The notes: a model not told the origin generated them from the letters alone. A stretch of DNA of 41,039 nt from Comamonadaceae bacterium (GCA_947455935.1 CANGPV010000009.1:1-41039); one strand, 5' to 3'. Positions 29,133 to 39,428 are shown, counted from the stretch's first letter. Numbers and translations are program-made.

Positions 29133-30224
29133 TCAAGAACTGAACAAAAAGTTCATCACATCGCCGTCTTTGACCACGTACTCTTTGCCCTCGGCGCGCA
29201 TCTTGCCAGCGTCTTTCGCACCTTGCTCACCTTTGAACTGGATGAAGTCATCAAAGGCAATGGTTTGGGCGCGGATATAGCCCTTTTCGAAATCGGTGTG
29301 GATCACGCCTGCCGCTTGCGGTCCCGTGTCGCCCACATGGATGGTCCAGGCCCGCACTTCTTTCACGCCAGCGGTGAAGTAGGTTTGCAATCCCAGCAAG
29401 GTGTAGGCCGAGCGGATCAAGCGGTTCAAGCCCGGTTCGGTTTGGCCCAACTCGCTCAAGAACATATCGCGGTCTTCGTCGCTCATCTCGCTCATCTCGG
29501 CTTCGAGCTTGGCGCAAATCGCCACCACCGGCGCGTTTTGTGAGTGGGCGTAAGCGGTGAGTCGGTCCAGCAAGGGGTTGTTCTCAAAGCCATCTTCCGA
29601 CACATTGGCCACAAACATGGCGGGCTTGGCGGTGATCAAGAAAAACTGTTTGAGCAGCGGCTTTTCTTCCTTGCTGAAATCAATGGTGCGCACCGGCTTG
29701 GTGTCGTTCAAGGCCAGTTGGCATTTCTCCAAAATGGCCACCAACTTGGCGGCCTCTTTGTCACCCGAGCGAGCGGTTTTTTGCACCCGGTGCAAGGCTT
29801 TTTCCACGCTGTTCAAGTCGGCCAAACACAACTCCGTTTGAATCACCTCAATGTCAGAGATGGGATCGACCTTGCCCGCGACGTGGATGACGTTGTCGTC
29901 TTCAAAGCATCGCACCACATTCACAATCGCATCGGTTTCGCGGATGTGGGCCAAAAACTGGTTGCCCAAACCCTCGCCGGTGCTGGCACCTGCGACCAAG
30001 CCAGCGATGTCGACAAACTCCACAATCGCGGGGACGATACGCTCTGGAGTGATGATGCTAGCCAGTTGCTGCAAGCGCGGGTCAGGCACCTCGACGACAC
30101 CCACATTGGGTTCGATGGTGCAAAAGGGGTAGTTTTCTGCGGCAATGCCCGCCTTGGTAAGCGCATTGAACAGGGTGGATTTACCGACATTGGGCAGGCC
30201 GACGATGCCGCATTTCAAACTCAT
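29133..30224 (-). CDS. ychF: Redox-regulated ATPase YchF
   Basis: [43 protein letters not shown]-terminal TGS-like domain. Confidence 0.97.
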   Translation of the reverse strand: MSLKCGIVGLPNVGKSTLFNALTKAGIAAENYPFCTIEPNVGVVEVPDPRLQQLASIITPERIVPAIVEFVDIAGLVAGASTGEGLGNQFLAHIRETDAIVNVVRCFEDDNVIHVAGKVDPISDIEVIQTELCLADLNSVEKALHRVQKTARSGDKEAAKLVAILEKCQLALNDTKPVRTIDFSKEEKPLLKQFFLITAKPAMFVANVSEDGFENNPLLDRLTAYAHSQNAPVVAICAKLEAEMSEMSDEDRDMFLSELGQTEPGLNRLIRSAYTLLGLQTYFTAGVKEVRAWTIHVGDTGPQAAGVIHTDFEKGYIRAQTIAFDDFIQFKGEQGAKDAGKMRAEGKEYVVKDGDVMNFLFSS

Positions 30225-30308
30225 GAGAATCTTTCAATCTATAGCTGGGGCTAGGGTTACGCGAAGTTGCGCAAATTCTACGTGCAGGCAACTTCTACAA
30301 TGCAAGGC

Positions 30309-31439
30309 ATGACAACTCCTTTCAATGTATGCATACGCGGCAGCGGCATGGTGGGCAGCACACTTGCGCTGATGCTGGCCAGACAACGCTTGCGAGTTGC
30401 CTTGGTAGGCGCACCTTCCCCTATAGACGATATGAGAGCTTTTGCACTCAATACACGCTCGCAAGAATTACTCAGTGACTTGCGCTGCTGGCCTGATAAC
30501 TCGTTTGCTACTCCTGTACATAGTATGCGCATTTGGGGAGATCAAGGCGGCGCTGTCAACTTTGAAGCACCTTATGGGCAAGTGTTAAACCATATCGTAG
30601 ATGTTGGCGCTCTAGAAAAACTGCTGCACGATGCGGTCAACTTCCAACACAGTATTGAACGCTTCAGCGCCCCTGTTGAAGCCACACTGACGGTCATATG
30701 CGAAGGTCATCAGAGTGCCACACGACAAGAACTGGGCATTGATTTTCAATCAATGCCTTATCCTCAACATGCATTAGCAACTCGCGTGCGTTGCGAACGT
30801 AACCATCTTCAACAAGCATTGCAATGGTTTAAACATCACCAAGGCGATTTGTCCATCTTGGCATTGCTTCCCTTGGGTGGTCCACAAGGTCAAGAGGCTG
30901 CTGTCGTGTGGTCTTTGCCCAGCGCGCAAGCACACGCATGGTCGACAGCTACAGATGAAGACTTATCTTTGGCCTTAAGCCAAGCCAGCCAGTACAGCTT
31001 AGGCGCCTTACACGTATCAACGTCCAGACATATATGGCCTTTGCAAACCGCGCAAGCAAAACAATGGTGTGGAAGGTTTGCTAATGGCAACAGTTGGGTA
31101 CTTGCAGGAGATGCAGCCCATGCCGTGCACCCCCTTGCTGGCATGGGTCTGAACTTGGGCATTGCTGATGTTGCAGCACTCAGCCATATATTGGCTTTGC
31201 GTGAAGGCAATGACTATTGGCGAAATGTTGGCGATATGTACTTCTTGCGTCGATATGAGCGTGAACGCAAAGCAGGTCTCATGCCCACATCCATGGCATG
31301 CGACGGTTTACAGCGTATGTTTTCCCATCCTCATACCCTTGCGCAATCCCTTCGCAATTGGGGAATGAATCAATTTGATCATCTGTCACACCTGAAACAG
31401 TGGACAGTTCATCAAGCCATGAAACCCACTTTTTCTTAA
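30309..31439 (+). CDS. UbiH/UbiF family FAD-dependent hydroxylase
   Basis: IRGSGMVGSTLALMLARQRLRVALVG, DMRAFALNTRSQELL, VLAGDAAHAVHPLAGMGLNLGIADV. Confidence 0.9.
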   Translation: MTTPFNVCIRGSGMVGSTLALMLARQRLRVALVGAPSPIDDMRAFALNTRSQELLSDLRCWPDNSFATPVHSMRIWGDQGGAVNFEAPYGQVLNHIVDVGALEKLLHDAVNFQHSIERFSAPVEATLTVICEGHQSATRQELGIDFQSMPYPQHALATRVRCERNHLQQALQWFKHHQGDLSILALLPLGGPQGQEAAVVWSLPSAQAHAWSTATDEDLSLALSQASQYSLGALHVSTSRHIWPLQTAQAKQWCGRFANGNSWVLAGDAAHAVHPLAGMGLNLGIADVAALSHILALREGNDYWRNVGDMYFLRRYERERKAGLMPTSMACDGLQRMFSHPHTLAQSLRNWGMNQFDHLSHLKQWTVHQAMKPTFS

Positions 31440-31447
31440 AGGCTCGC

Positions 31448-32170
31448 ATGCGTCCATTTCACCTCATCATCGCGCTGTCTTTGTGCAACTTCTTGGTCTC
31501 AAGCGTCTGGGCTCAAGGGGAAGAAGCCATGATTCGCAAAACGCTTAAAGATCGCATGCCCCACATCCACCCTATCGATGAGATCAAGCGAACACCCATG
31601 CCAGGCTTGTTTGAATTGCGGGTAGATGGTTCTGAAATTTATTACACCGATGCAGCAGCCAACTTTCTTATCCAAGGTCATTTGATAGACACCAAAAGCC
31701 AGCGCGACTTGACTGAAGACAGGCTTCAAAAAATCATGGCGGTTGATTTCAAGTCCTTACCTTTCAAAGATGCCATTGTAATTGTGCGCGGTAAGGGCGA
31801 GAGAAAAATGGCCATGTTTGAAGATCCAAACTGTGGCTATTGCAAGCGCTTTGAGCGCGAATTGCAAAGCATCGACAACGTGACGGTCTATCTTTTTTTA
31901 TATCCCATCTTGGGTAAAGATTCTATTGATAAATCCAAAGCCATTTGGTGCTCTAAAGATCAGGCCAAAGCGTGGCAAGACCTCATGCTGCGGGATATTC
32001 CTCCCGCTCCTACAGGTTGCGACACAACTGCACTCAAACGCAATGTAGATTTTGGCCAAAAACAAAGAATCAGTGGCACTCCAACCACCATCTTTCCTGA
32101 TGGCTCCCGGGTATCTGGCGCAGTAGAGATCGCTCAAGTTGAAAAATTGCTATCTCCAGCCAAACCTTGA
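31448..32170 (+). CDS. dsbC: DsbC/DsbG-like thiol:disulfide interchange protein
   Basis: Signal peptide; MAMFEDPNCGYCKRFERELQSIDNVTVYLFLYPI. Confidence 0.9.
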   Translation: MRPFHLIIALSLCNFLVSSVWAQGEEAMIRKTLKDRMPHIHPIDEIKRTPMPGLFELRVDGSEIYYTDAAANFLIQGHLIDTKSQRDLTEDRLQKIMAVDFKSLPFKDAIVIVRGKGERKMAMFEDPNCGYCKRFERELQSIDNVTVYLFLYPILGKDSIDKSKAIWCSKDQAKAWQDLMLRDIPPAPTGCDTTALKRNVDFGQKQRISGTPTTIFPDGSRVSGAVEIAQVEKLLSPAKP

Positions 32171-32173
32171 CAC

Positions 32174-33958
32174 ATGATGCGCATAGCAACACAAGGTACA
32201 GCCTCTGCTGAGATTCTTTACCAAGTCAAGGTGGAGAATGCCCATGCGCATAGATGGCAAGTCACTGTGCATGTTCCCCTGCCCAGTGCCAAACAGCGTT
32301 TTCAACTGCCGGTGTGGATACCAGGCAGTTATATGGTGAGAGAGTTCTCCAAGCAGTTCAGTGGCATGCAAGCGAACCAGCTTGGCAAAGCTTTAGGCAT
32401 CCGACAATTAGACAAATGCACTTGGGAAATACAAGGCAAAGCTAAGCAGCCCATGGAGTTGACTTATTTTGTCCATGCGCATGACCATTCAGTTCGAACG
32501 GCTTGGCTGGATGCGCAGCGTGGGTTTTTCAATGGCACCAGCATGTTTGTTCAAGTCGTGGGGCAAACGCAGCAGCCCTGCAAAGTGCAGCTACGCCCTC
32601 CCGTGCACACCTCCCAGTGGCAAGTGGCGACCTCACTCAGGCCCGTTCGCGTTGATGCTGCAGGTTTTGGGCTTTACCGCGCAGACCACTATGACGAACT
32701 TGCAGACAGTCCTGTCGAAATGGCTTCATTTGATCGCCGTTTTTTTTCTCTTCAAAAGTCCAAACACCAGATCGTCGTCACAGGTGCCGCGCCTTCGTTT
32801 GATGCTCAGCAACTGCAAGCCGATGTAGAAAAAATCTGCGCCACCATCTCGAATTTTTGGCATCCACATCACCCTCCCCCTTTTGATCGGTATGTGTTTT
32901 TACTCAACACCGTCAACGATGGCTATGGAGGTCTCGAGCACCTCAACAGTACCGCTTTACTTTGCCAAAGAAAAGATTTGCCACGCTTGGCTGACAAAAA
33001 TCGTAATGAGGATTACATCGGACTGTTGGGGCTCTTTAGCCACGAATATTTTCATAGTTGGAATGTCAAACGTTTGCGGCCTGCCAATTACGAACACTAT
33101 GACTACCAAAGCGAGCAGTACACCGAGATGCTTTGGTTTTTTGAAGGGTTTACAGACTATTACGACAACCTGATGCTGTGTCGCGCTGAATTAATATCTC
33201 CTGCGCAATATCTCAAGTTACTCAACAAATCCATACAGCAATACATTCAGACACCTGGAAGACATATACATACGGTCGCTCAATCAAGCTTTGAAGCGTG
33301 GACCAAGTACTACCGACCTGATAGCAACACGCCGAACATCACAGTGAGCTACTACACCAAGGGTTCATTGATCGCGCTATGCATTGACCTATCTTTAAGG
33401 CAAATGGGTTTGAGCCTGGATAAAGTCATGCGTGCTCTTTGGCAAACCAACCAAGGTGGTCCTATTAGCGAAGAGGATTTCCTGCGCGTTCTGCAAGATA
33501 TCAGTGGCAAATCATGGCGAAAACAACTGCACCAGTGGGTTCACACTTTAGAGGAATTGCCTTTAAGTGAGCTTCTTCAACAACAAGGCATTGATGTTCA
33601 ATTTGAACCCTCACCCTTGGCGCAACAACTGGGTTTGCGCGTGAAAGAAGACCACAGCGTTCATATTCAAACTGTTTTTACCGACAGTGCTGCTCAGCTT
33701 GCTGGCTTTGCTGCTGGCGATGAGTGGTTGGGTGTGGAGTTTGGTAAAGGTAAAACGCTTCAATCATGGCGGCTACAGCGTCTTGATCAACTGCCGCTGC
33801 TGTTGGGCAAGCACAAACAATGCACCGCATGGGTATCTCGCGATGGTCAATTGCTTCGGTTGTCATTGCAATTACCGGTAACTGATCCCACGCCTTTATG
33901 GCGTTTAAGCATCAAAGACGCTGGCAAAGTTGGCCGCTGGCTTAGCGCAAGTCAATAA
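32174..33958 (+). CDS. M61 family glycyl aminopeptidase-like metallopeptidase with PDZ domain
   Basis: GLFSHEYFHSWNVKRLRP (HExxH), YGGLEHLNST, ENLMLCRAEL-like region; C-terminal PDZ AQLAGFAAGDEWLGV. Confidence 0.93.
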   Translation: MMRIATQGTASAEILYQVKVENAHAHRWQVTVHVPLPSAKQRFQLPVWIPGSYMVREFSKQFSGMQANQLGKALGIRQLDKCTWEIQGKAKQPMELTYFVHAHDHSVRTAWLDAQRGFFNGTSMFVQVVGQTQQPCKVQLRPPVHTSQWQVATSLRPVRVDAAGFGLYRADHYDELADSPVEMASFDRRFFSLQKSKHQIVVTGAAPSFDAQQLQADVEKICATISNFWHPHHPPPFDRYVFLLNTVNDGYGGLEHLNSTALLCQRKDLPRLADKNRNEDYIGLLGLFSHEYFHSWNVKRLRPANYEHYDYQSEQYTEMLWFFEGFTDYYDNLMLCRAELISPAQYLKLLNKSIQQYIQTPGRHIHTVAQSSFEAWTKYYRPDSNTPNITVSYYTKGSLIALCIDLSLRQMGLSLDKVMRALWQTNQGGPISEEDFLRVLQDISGKSWRKQLHQWVHTLEELPLSELLQQQGIDVQFEPSPLAQQLGLRVKEDHSVHIQTVFTDSAAQLAGFAAGDEWLGVEFGKGKTLQSWRLQRLDQLPLLLGKHKQCTAWVSRDGQLLRLSLQLPVTDPTPLWRLSIKDAGKVGRWLSASQ

Positions 33959-35237
33959 CGCGTTTGGCTTTACCCATGCTTCTTTCTACGCCACCCTCGT
34001 TGCATAACTCCACTTTCAAGCTGGTGCCAATATAAGCTTTGGCCTCATGCTCCAACTGCTGGGCTGCTTGCTTGGCCTGGGCATCATCAGCCGACAAGCC
34101 CGAGCGAGTTTCCACCTTGACCGTCAAGGTATCTAAGGGTCCATCTTTGCCCAACACACACTGGTAATGGGCACTCAATGCAACTTGCCTCAGGATCAGC
34201 TCTTCAATTTGCGTGGGAAACACATTCACCCCCCTGACAATCATCATGTCGTCGCTGCGGCCTGTGATTTTTTCAATACGCCGCATGGTACGAGCGGTAC
34301 CAGGCAATAAACGCGTTAAGTCACGGGTACGATAGCGAATGATGGGCAAAGCTTCTTTGGTCAAACTGGTAAAAACCAGCTCTCCCAATTCACCATCTGG
34401 CAGCACAACACCCGTGTCAGGATCAATAATTTCCGGGTAAAAATGATCTTCCCAAATGGTCGGTCCATCTTTGGTTTCGACACATTCACTGGCAACGCCA
34501 GGACCAATGACCTCTGACAAGCCATAAATATCTACAGCGTCAATCGCCATTCTTTTTTCAATGGCTGAGCGCATATCGTTGGTCCAAGGTTCTGCGCCAA
34601 AAATACCGACACGCACACTGCTGTCCCGTGGGTTGAAACCTTGCCGCTCAAACTCATCAGCCAATGCCAACATATAGCTGGGTGTCACCATGATGATGTC
34701 AGGCGAGAAATCTTGTATGAGCTGCACTTGACGCTCTGTTTGTCCTCCGCCGAAGGGAATGACCGTCAAACCTAATTGCTCTGCGCCATAATGCGCACCA
34801 AGACCACCGGTGAACAAGCCATAGCCATAACTGATATGTACTTTATCCCCAGGTCTTGCGCCCGCGGCACGGATACTGCGTGCCACACAATTTGCCCACA
34901 TGACGATGTCATTGGCGGTGTAAGCCACCACCGTGGGCTTGCCGGTCGTACCACTGGATGCATGGATTCTGACCACCTGTTGTTGAGAAACAGCAAACAT
35001 GCCAAAGGGGTAACTGTCTCTCAGATCAGCTTTGGCTGTGAAGGGAAACTTCGCCAAATCAGCCAAGCTACGGCAGTCGTCGGGATGTACGCCCGCATCA
35101 TCAAATTTGGCCTTGTACACGCTTGAGTTCGCATAAGCATGGTGAAGTGTTGCCTTCAATCGTTTGAATTGCAACGCGCGCAACTCATCTAAACTGGCTT
35201 TTTCAATAGGTTCTAAAGGGAAAACCACATCACTCAT
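33942..35237 (-). CDS. paaK: Phenylacetate-CoA ligase
   Basis: FPFTAKADLRDSYPFGMFAVSQQQVVRIHASSGTTGKPTVVAYT, IYGLSEVIGPGVASEC, GRSDDMMIVRGVNVFPTQIEE. Confidence 0.96.
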   Translation of the reverse strand: MSDVVFPLEPIEKASLDELRALQFKRLKATLHHAYANSSVYKAKFDDAGVHPDDCRSLADLAKFPFTAKADLRDSYPFGMFAVSQQQVVRIHASSGTTGKPTVVAYTANDIVMWANCVARSIRAAGARPGDKVHISYGYGLFTGGLGAHYGAEQLGLTVIPFGGGQTERQVQLIQDFSPDIIMVTPSYMLALADEFERQGFNPRDSSVRVGIFGAEPWTNDMRSAIEKRMAIDAVDIYGLSEVIGPGVASECVETKDGPTIWEDHFYPEIIDPDTGVVLPDGELGELVFTSLTKEALPIIRYRTRDLTRLLPGTARTMRRIEKITGRSDDMMIVRGVNVFPTQIEELILRQVALSAHYQCVLGKDGPLDTLTVKVETRSGLSADDAQAKQAAQQLEHEAKAYIGTSLKVELCNEGGVERSMGKAKRVIDLR

Positions 35238-35674
35238 ATTGACACCACAGTCCCTTGGATTTGTGCGCTTTTACCTCTGAACAGGGCAATGATGTCATCA
35301 TGCTGGTTGCGCACAACCATGTCATACACGCCGTGTCGACCACTCAACACTTGTTCTTGGCCGTCGCATAGCAATACATCATCTAGATGGGCTGGTTTTA
35401 GAAACTCTATAGATGCAGACGCCGCTACAGCCACTTTGTTATGGCTATTGCAGGCGAATGCAAAAGTAGAGTCTGCCAAGGTAAATATAAAACCACCATG
35501 GCAAATCTGGTGGCCGTTCAAATGTGCAGCAGTAACGCGCATTTGCATACGCGCTTGGCCAGGTTTGCAAAAAATCAACTCTATACCCAAGGTTTGCCGC
35601 GAGGCCACATCGGCAGCCAGCATATGTTCACCTACTTGTTGCGCAAGCTGTTCTTCTGGCGTGACAGATAACAT
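35234..35674 (-). CDS. paaI: Hotdog-fold phenylacetyl-CoA thioesterase
   Basis: LNGHQICHGGFIFTLADSTFAFACNSHN; between paaG and paaK. Confidence 0.92.
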   Translation of the reverse strand: MLSVTPEEQLAQQVGEHMLAADVASRQTLGIELIFCKPGQARMQMRVTAAHLNGHQICHGGFIFTLADSTFAFACNSHNKVAVAASASIEFLKPAHLDDVLLCDGQEQVLSGRHGVYDMVVRNQHDDIIALFRGKSAQIQGTVVSI

Positions 35675-35676
35675 CG

Positions 35677-36471
35677 TTATTGCCCTGTAAATTGGGGAGG
35701 ACGTTTTTGTAAAAATGCGCTCACACCTTCAATATAGTCATGGGTTTTACCTAGCGCAGATTGCGTGTCTCGTTCCACATCCAATTGTTGGTTCAAGCTT
35801 CTTTGACCTGCACCGCACAACAAAGCACGTGTTGCGACCAACGCTTGGGTGGGCATAGAAGCCAAACGTTGAGCCATTTGCATGGCAGCTTTGACAACAT
35901 CATCTGCAACGTCCCAAATCAAGCCCCAATCCTTGGCCTGTTGAGCCATCAACTTATCCCCGGTCATGGCCAAGGCCATGGCACGTGCCAAGCCTAGACG
36001 TTCTACCAAAAACCAACTGCTTCCTGCATCCGGTATCAATCCAATTTTACTGAACGCTTGAATAAATGATGCATTGGGTGAAGCAATGGCAATGTCACAC
36101 GCCATCACCAATGATGCGCCTGCACCTGCAGCAACGCCATTGACCGCTGCGATGGTAGGCATACGAAGTTGCTGCAAGCGTCGAGTGGTCGGATTAAAGG
36201 CTTGGTCAATGACAGGGCCTGGGTCTGCGCGTTCGATCAAGTGAGGACCCTCTGCAAAATCAAACTCAGACAAATCGGCGCCGGCACAAAAACCACGTCC
36301 AGCGCCCGTGATCACCATGGCACGAATATGTAAATTGGCTTCAGCTGCATCCAATGCTTCCCATAAATGATGGTGCATTTGCCGCGTGAAACTGTTCAGA
36401 GCTTGGGGGCGGTTAAGTGTGACCCAGGCTACATCATCACGCTCTTCATATAGTACGGTCTGGTCTGTCAT
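35677..36471 (-). CDS. paaG: Ring 1,2-epoxyphenylacetyl-CoA isomerase, crotonase fold
   Basis: Crotonase GAGRGFCAGADLSEFD, AVNGVAAGAGASLVMACDIAIAS; cluster position. Confidence 0.92.
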   Translation of the reverse strand: MTDQTVLYEERDDVAWVTLNRPQALNSFTRQMHHHLWEALDAAEANLHIRAMVITGAGRGFCAGADLSEFDFAEGPHLIERADPGPVIDQAFNPTTRRLQQLRMPTIAAVNGVAAGAGASLVMACDIAIASPNASFIQAFSKIGLIPDAGSSWFLVERLGLARAMALAMTGDKLMAQQAKDWGLIWDVADDVVKAAMQMAQRLASMPTQALVATRALLCGAGQRSLNQQLDVERDTQSALGKTHDYIEGVSAFLQKRPPQFTGQ

Positions 36472-36559
36472 AACATCTCCTATAGGGGTAATTTATCATC
36501 TCCTTTGAGAGTTAAAGCTTGGGTATAGTACCTAGCACCTAACAGATCAGGAGACATCC

Positions 36560-37339
36560 ATGAGTGAGCAATTGATTCAAGTACGAATCGAAGCTGAAAA
36601 AGTGGGCGTGATAACGCTTAATCGTCCTAAGCAATTGAATGCGCTGAACAGCGAGTTGATGATTGAATTGGGTGCCGCACTCAAAGCGTTTGATGCTGAT
36701 CCCCAAATCGGTTGCATTATCTTGACTGGCAATGAAAAAGCCTTCGCTGCAGGTGCTGACATAGGTGCCATGGCCACCTATTCTTACGCCGATGTTTACA
36801 AAGCGGACTACATTACCCGAGATTGGGAAACCCTTCGCAGTATTCGAAAGCCTGTGATTGCTGCTGTGGCTGGTTTTGCTTTGGGTGGTGGTTGTGAAGT
36901 TGCCATGATGTGCGACATCATCATTGCAGCAGACAACGCCCGTTTTGGACAACCAGAAATTAAATTGGGCATCATCCCCGGCGCTGGGGGTACACAACGA
37001 CTGCCACGGGCCATCGGTAAAGCCAAGGCTATGGATTTGGTTTTAACAGGCCGAATGATGAATGCCGAGGAAGCTGAACGTGCTGGACTGGTCAGCCGCG
37101 TTGTGGCACTTGACGCATTGATGAACGAAGCACTGGCAGCCGCGCTGATCATTTGTGACTACTCTCAAATAGCTGTGATGACTGCTAAGGAATCCATTAA
37201 CAGGGCTTTTGAAAGCGGTCTTTCTGATGGCGTGATGTTCGAGCGTCGCATGTTTCACGCGCTGTTTGCCACAGAAGATCAAAAAGAAGGCATGGATGCT
37301 TTCGTCAACAAACGAAAAGCTGTATTTCAAAACCACTAA
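36560..37339 (+). CDS. paaF: Enoyl-CoA hydratase
   Basis: [76 protein letters not shown]. Confidence 0.88.
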   Translation: MSEQLIQVRIEAEKVGVITLNRPKQLNALNSELMIELGAALKAFDADPQIGCIILTGNEKAFAAGADIGAMATYSYADVYKADYITRDWETLRSIRKPVIAAVAGFALGGGCEVAMMCDIIIAADNARFGQPEIKLGIIPGAGGTQRLPRAIGKAKAMDLVLTGRMMNAEEAERAGLVSRVVALDALMNEALAAALIICDYSQIAVMTAKESINRAFESGLSDGVMFERRMFHALFATEDQKEGMDAFVNKRKAVFQNH

Positions 37340-37354
37340 ACCCTAAGGCAGACC

Positions 37355-38374
37355 ATGACAACGAATTCCAACGCCATTCAAAATGTAAACAAAAGCTGGG
37401 CGATGTCAGTCGTCAAAGTCTTGCTTGGCATCATTGTTCTCTGTGTTGCTGCATTTTTTGCAGGCCCAGTGAATGATTTTGGTAGCTCTACCCCCACTAC
37501 GAGGATGGAGTCACCCACTGACTTGAGTGCATTGGATGCTTGGCTAGAACAATCGGAGGCCAGCGTGGGGGGGGTGAAACCTGGCACCGCCAAAGGCATT
37601 GTGTGGGCCAATGCGCAGAAACAAAAAACACCTTGGTCTGTGGTGTATGTACATGGATTTTCTGCCAGCAGAATGGAAACCGCACCTGTAGCAGATTTGG
37701 TGGCCAAACAATTAGGGGCTAATCTTTTTTATACCCGTTTAAGTGGCCATGGCTTGCCAGGTGAAGCTTTGGGCAAAGTGTCTGTGCAAGATTGGATGGC
37801 CGATACCTTGGAAGCTGTTCGTATTGGAAAAAGCTTAGGCGATAAAGTTTTGGTGATCAGTTGTTCTACCGGTTCTACGCTTTCTACTTGGCTGGCCAGC
37901 ACTGAACAGGGTAAGGACGTACAAGCCTATGTGTTTATCTCCCCCAACTTTGGACTCAAAGACAAACGTTCTGAATTGATCAATGGCCATTGGGGTAAAC
38001 AAATCGCCACAGCCATCACTGGACCAGAGCTTAAATTTCCAGATGTAAATGAACGCGAAGCCGCCGCTTGGACCAAAAGTTATCCTACAGCCGCATTGTT
38101 CCCCATGATGGCATTAGTGAAGAAAGTTCGCGAAAGCGATGTGTCAACTTTCAAGACTCCGTTGCTGGTTTTATACAGCGCAGATGATCAAACAGTGGAC
38201 CCTTTGGAAACCAAACAAATTTTTGATCGCATGGGCTCTGCGAATAAAAAACTTGAACTGGTGGCGTACAGCAAAAGCAGCGGTCAGCATGTGCTTGCAG
38301 GGGATATACGTGACCCGCAGGCTACAGAACCTATGGTTAGAACCATTGTTACTTGGATGCAAGCATTGCTTTGA
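37355..38374 (+). CDS. Membrane-anchored alpha/beta hydrolase
   Basis: N-terminal TM segment; VVYVHGFSASRMET oxyanion region, SCSTGST nucleophile elbow, LLVLYSADDQTVDP and SGQHV. Confidence 0.8.
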   Translation: MTTNSNAIQNVNKSWAMSVVKVLLGIIVLCVAAFFAGPVNDFGSSTPTTRMESPTDLSALDAWLEQSEASVGGVKPGTAKGIVWANAQKQKTPWSVVYVHGFSASRMETAPVADLVAKQLGANLFYTRLSGHGLPGEALGKVSVQDWMADTLEAVRIGKSLGDKVLVISCSTGSTLSTWLASTEQGKDVQAYVFISPNFGLKDKRSELINGHWGKQIATAITGPELKFPDVNEREAAAWTKSYPTAALFPMMALVKKVRESDVSTFKTPLLVLYSADDQTVDPLETKQIFDRMGSANKKLELVAYSKSSGQHVLAGDIRDPQATEPMVRTIVTWMQALL

Positions 38375-38720
38375 GTTCACCAGACGCTAGCAACGCCTTC
38401 ACATCCTGTGCGCCACCAAGCAATTTTCCATCCAAAAATACCATGGGGAACGTGGGCCATCCGGTCCACATTTTGAGTGCAAGGCGACGTCGCCACTGGC
38501 TGAAATAGCTGCCATATTCCAAATAGACATAGGCAACGCCAGCTTTTTCTAAGCACTGCTTAACAGTTTTAACAACGGGATTTTGCGTCATACCTATCAC
38601 TACCACTCGATGGACTTGGATGGCTGACTGCACTTCTGCAATGATCTCGTGTTGAAAGTTGTTGATTTGATCCTCAATTGCCGAATGAATATGAGAATGA
38701 GCCAAGACAGGACGTGTCAT
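38349..38720 (-). CDS. Glutaredoxin-fold protein lacking the CxxC/CGFS active site
   Basis: Grx-like VVVIGMTQNPVVKTVKQCLEKAGVAYVYLEYGSYFSQWRRRLALKMWTGWPTFPMVFLDGKLLGGAQDV. Confidence 0.75.
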   Translation of the reverse strand: MTRPVLAHSHIHSAIEDQINNFQHEIIAEVQSAIQVHRVVVIGMTQNPVVKTVKQCLEKAGVAYVYLEYGSYFSQWRRRLALKMWTGWPTFPMVFLDGKLLGGAQDVKALLASGELKAMLASK

Positions 38721-38793
38721 GCATGCACCTTTAGGAATGAAATATCGTTTAAAGAAACTGGTACAGTTTCACTGTCTTTCATTATGCATTCCT

Positions 38794-39138
38794 ATGAGAT
38801 ACGGACTATTTTTTATTTTGATTATTCAATCTTGGTGTAGTTCAGCCCAAATAGTGTCTCCCCCTTTGAGTTGTGGAAAACACTTTTTAGGCTTTGAATT
38901 TGACGTCCACTTTCAAAGCGAAAGAGTTGAATTGAACTTCAAGGATGAGAAACATATTTTGCCTTTCAACAGATCTTGGGTGACGACCCAAGGGGAGCAC
39001 TGGAGCGATTACACCGATGGTCACCTTATCGTTGCTAGCAGCTATCCTGACGAGCCTTATGTGGCCATCAGTCTAAAAAATCAGAAAAATTCAATGGCTT
39101 CTTGCGATGTGGTTCAAAAACCTGCACCGAACAAGTAG
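38794..39138 (+). CDS. Small secreted hypothetical protein
   Basis: Signal peptide MRYGLFFILIIQSWCSSA; two mature cysteines. Start at 38794 preferred over 38719. Confidence 0.55.
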   Translation: MRYGLFFILIIQSWCSSAQIVSPPLSCGKHFLGFEFDVHFQSERVELNFKDEKHILPFNRSWVTTQGEHWSDYTDGHLIVASSYPDEPYVAISLKNQKNSMASCDVVQKPAPNK

Positions 39139-39167
39139 CCAACATATGCCGATGGCATTTTGTTTTG

Positions 39168-39428
39168 TCATTCCTCTTCAGATTTTTTTGAATCCGGTTT
39201 TTTAATTTGATAGGCGTTGTTTCGTTGAATTTTCACGACCATGAAATAGCAGTCACGTTTTTTCTCACCGTTTTTAATCATGTCACAAAAAGTTGCACTC
39301 CCCGCAAATGATGCCTTGCAGTAGTTCATTTCATCTGGGTTCTTTTTCAATGTGCAAGAACTCAAATCTTCAGCAAAGGACAATGAGTGTGCAACCACCA
39401 TCAGTACTAGACAACAACCGACTTTCAT
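39168..39428 (-). CDS. Small secreted protein with C-x11-C-x10-C-x11-C pattern
   Basis: Signal MKVGCCLVLMVVAHSLSFA; mature SCTLKKNPDEMNYCKASFAGSATFCDMIKNGEKKRDCY. Confidence 0.6.
   Translation of the reverse strand: MKVGCCLVLMVVAHSLSFAEDLSSCTLKKNPDEMNYCKASFAGSATFCDMIKNGEKKRDCYFMVVKIQRNNAYQIKKPDSKKSEEE

Noticed and set aside
29544-30254. 236-aa plus-strand ORF opposite ychF
   Set aside because: Antisense shadow of ychF; low-complexity composition.
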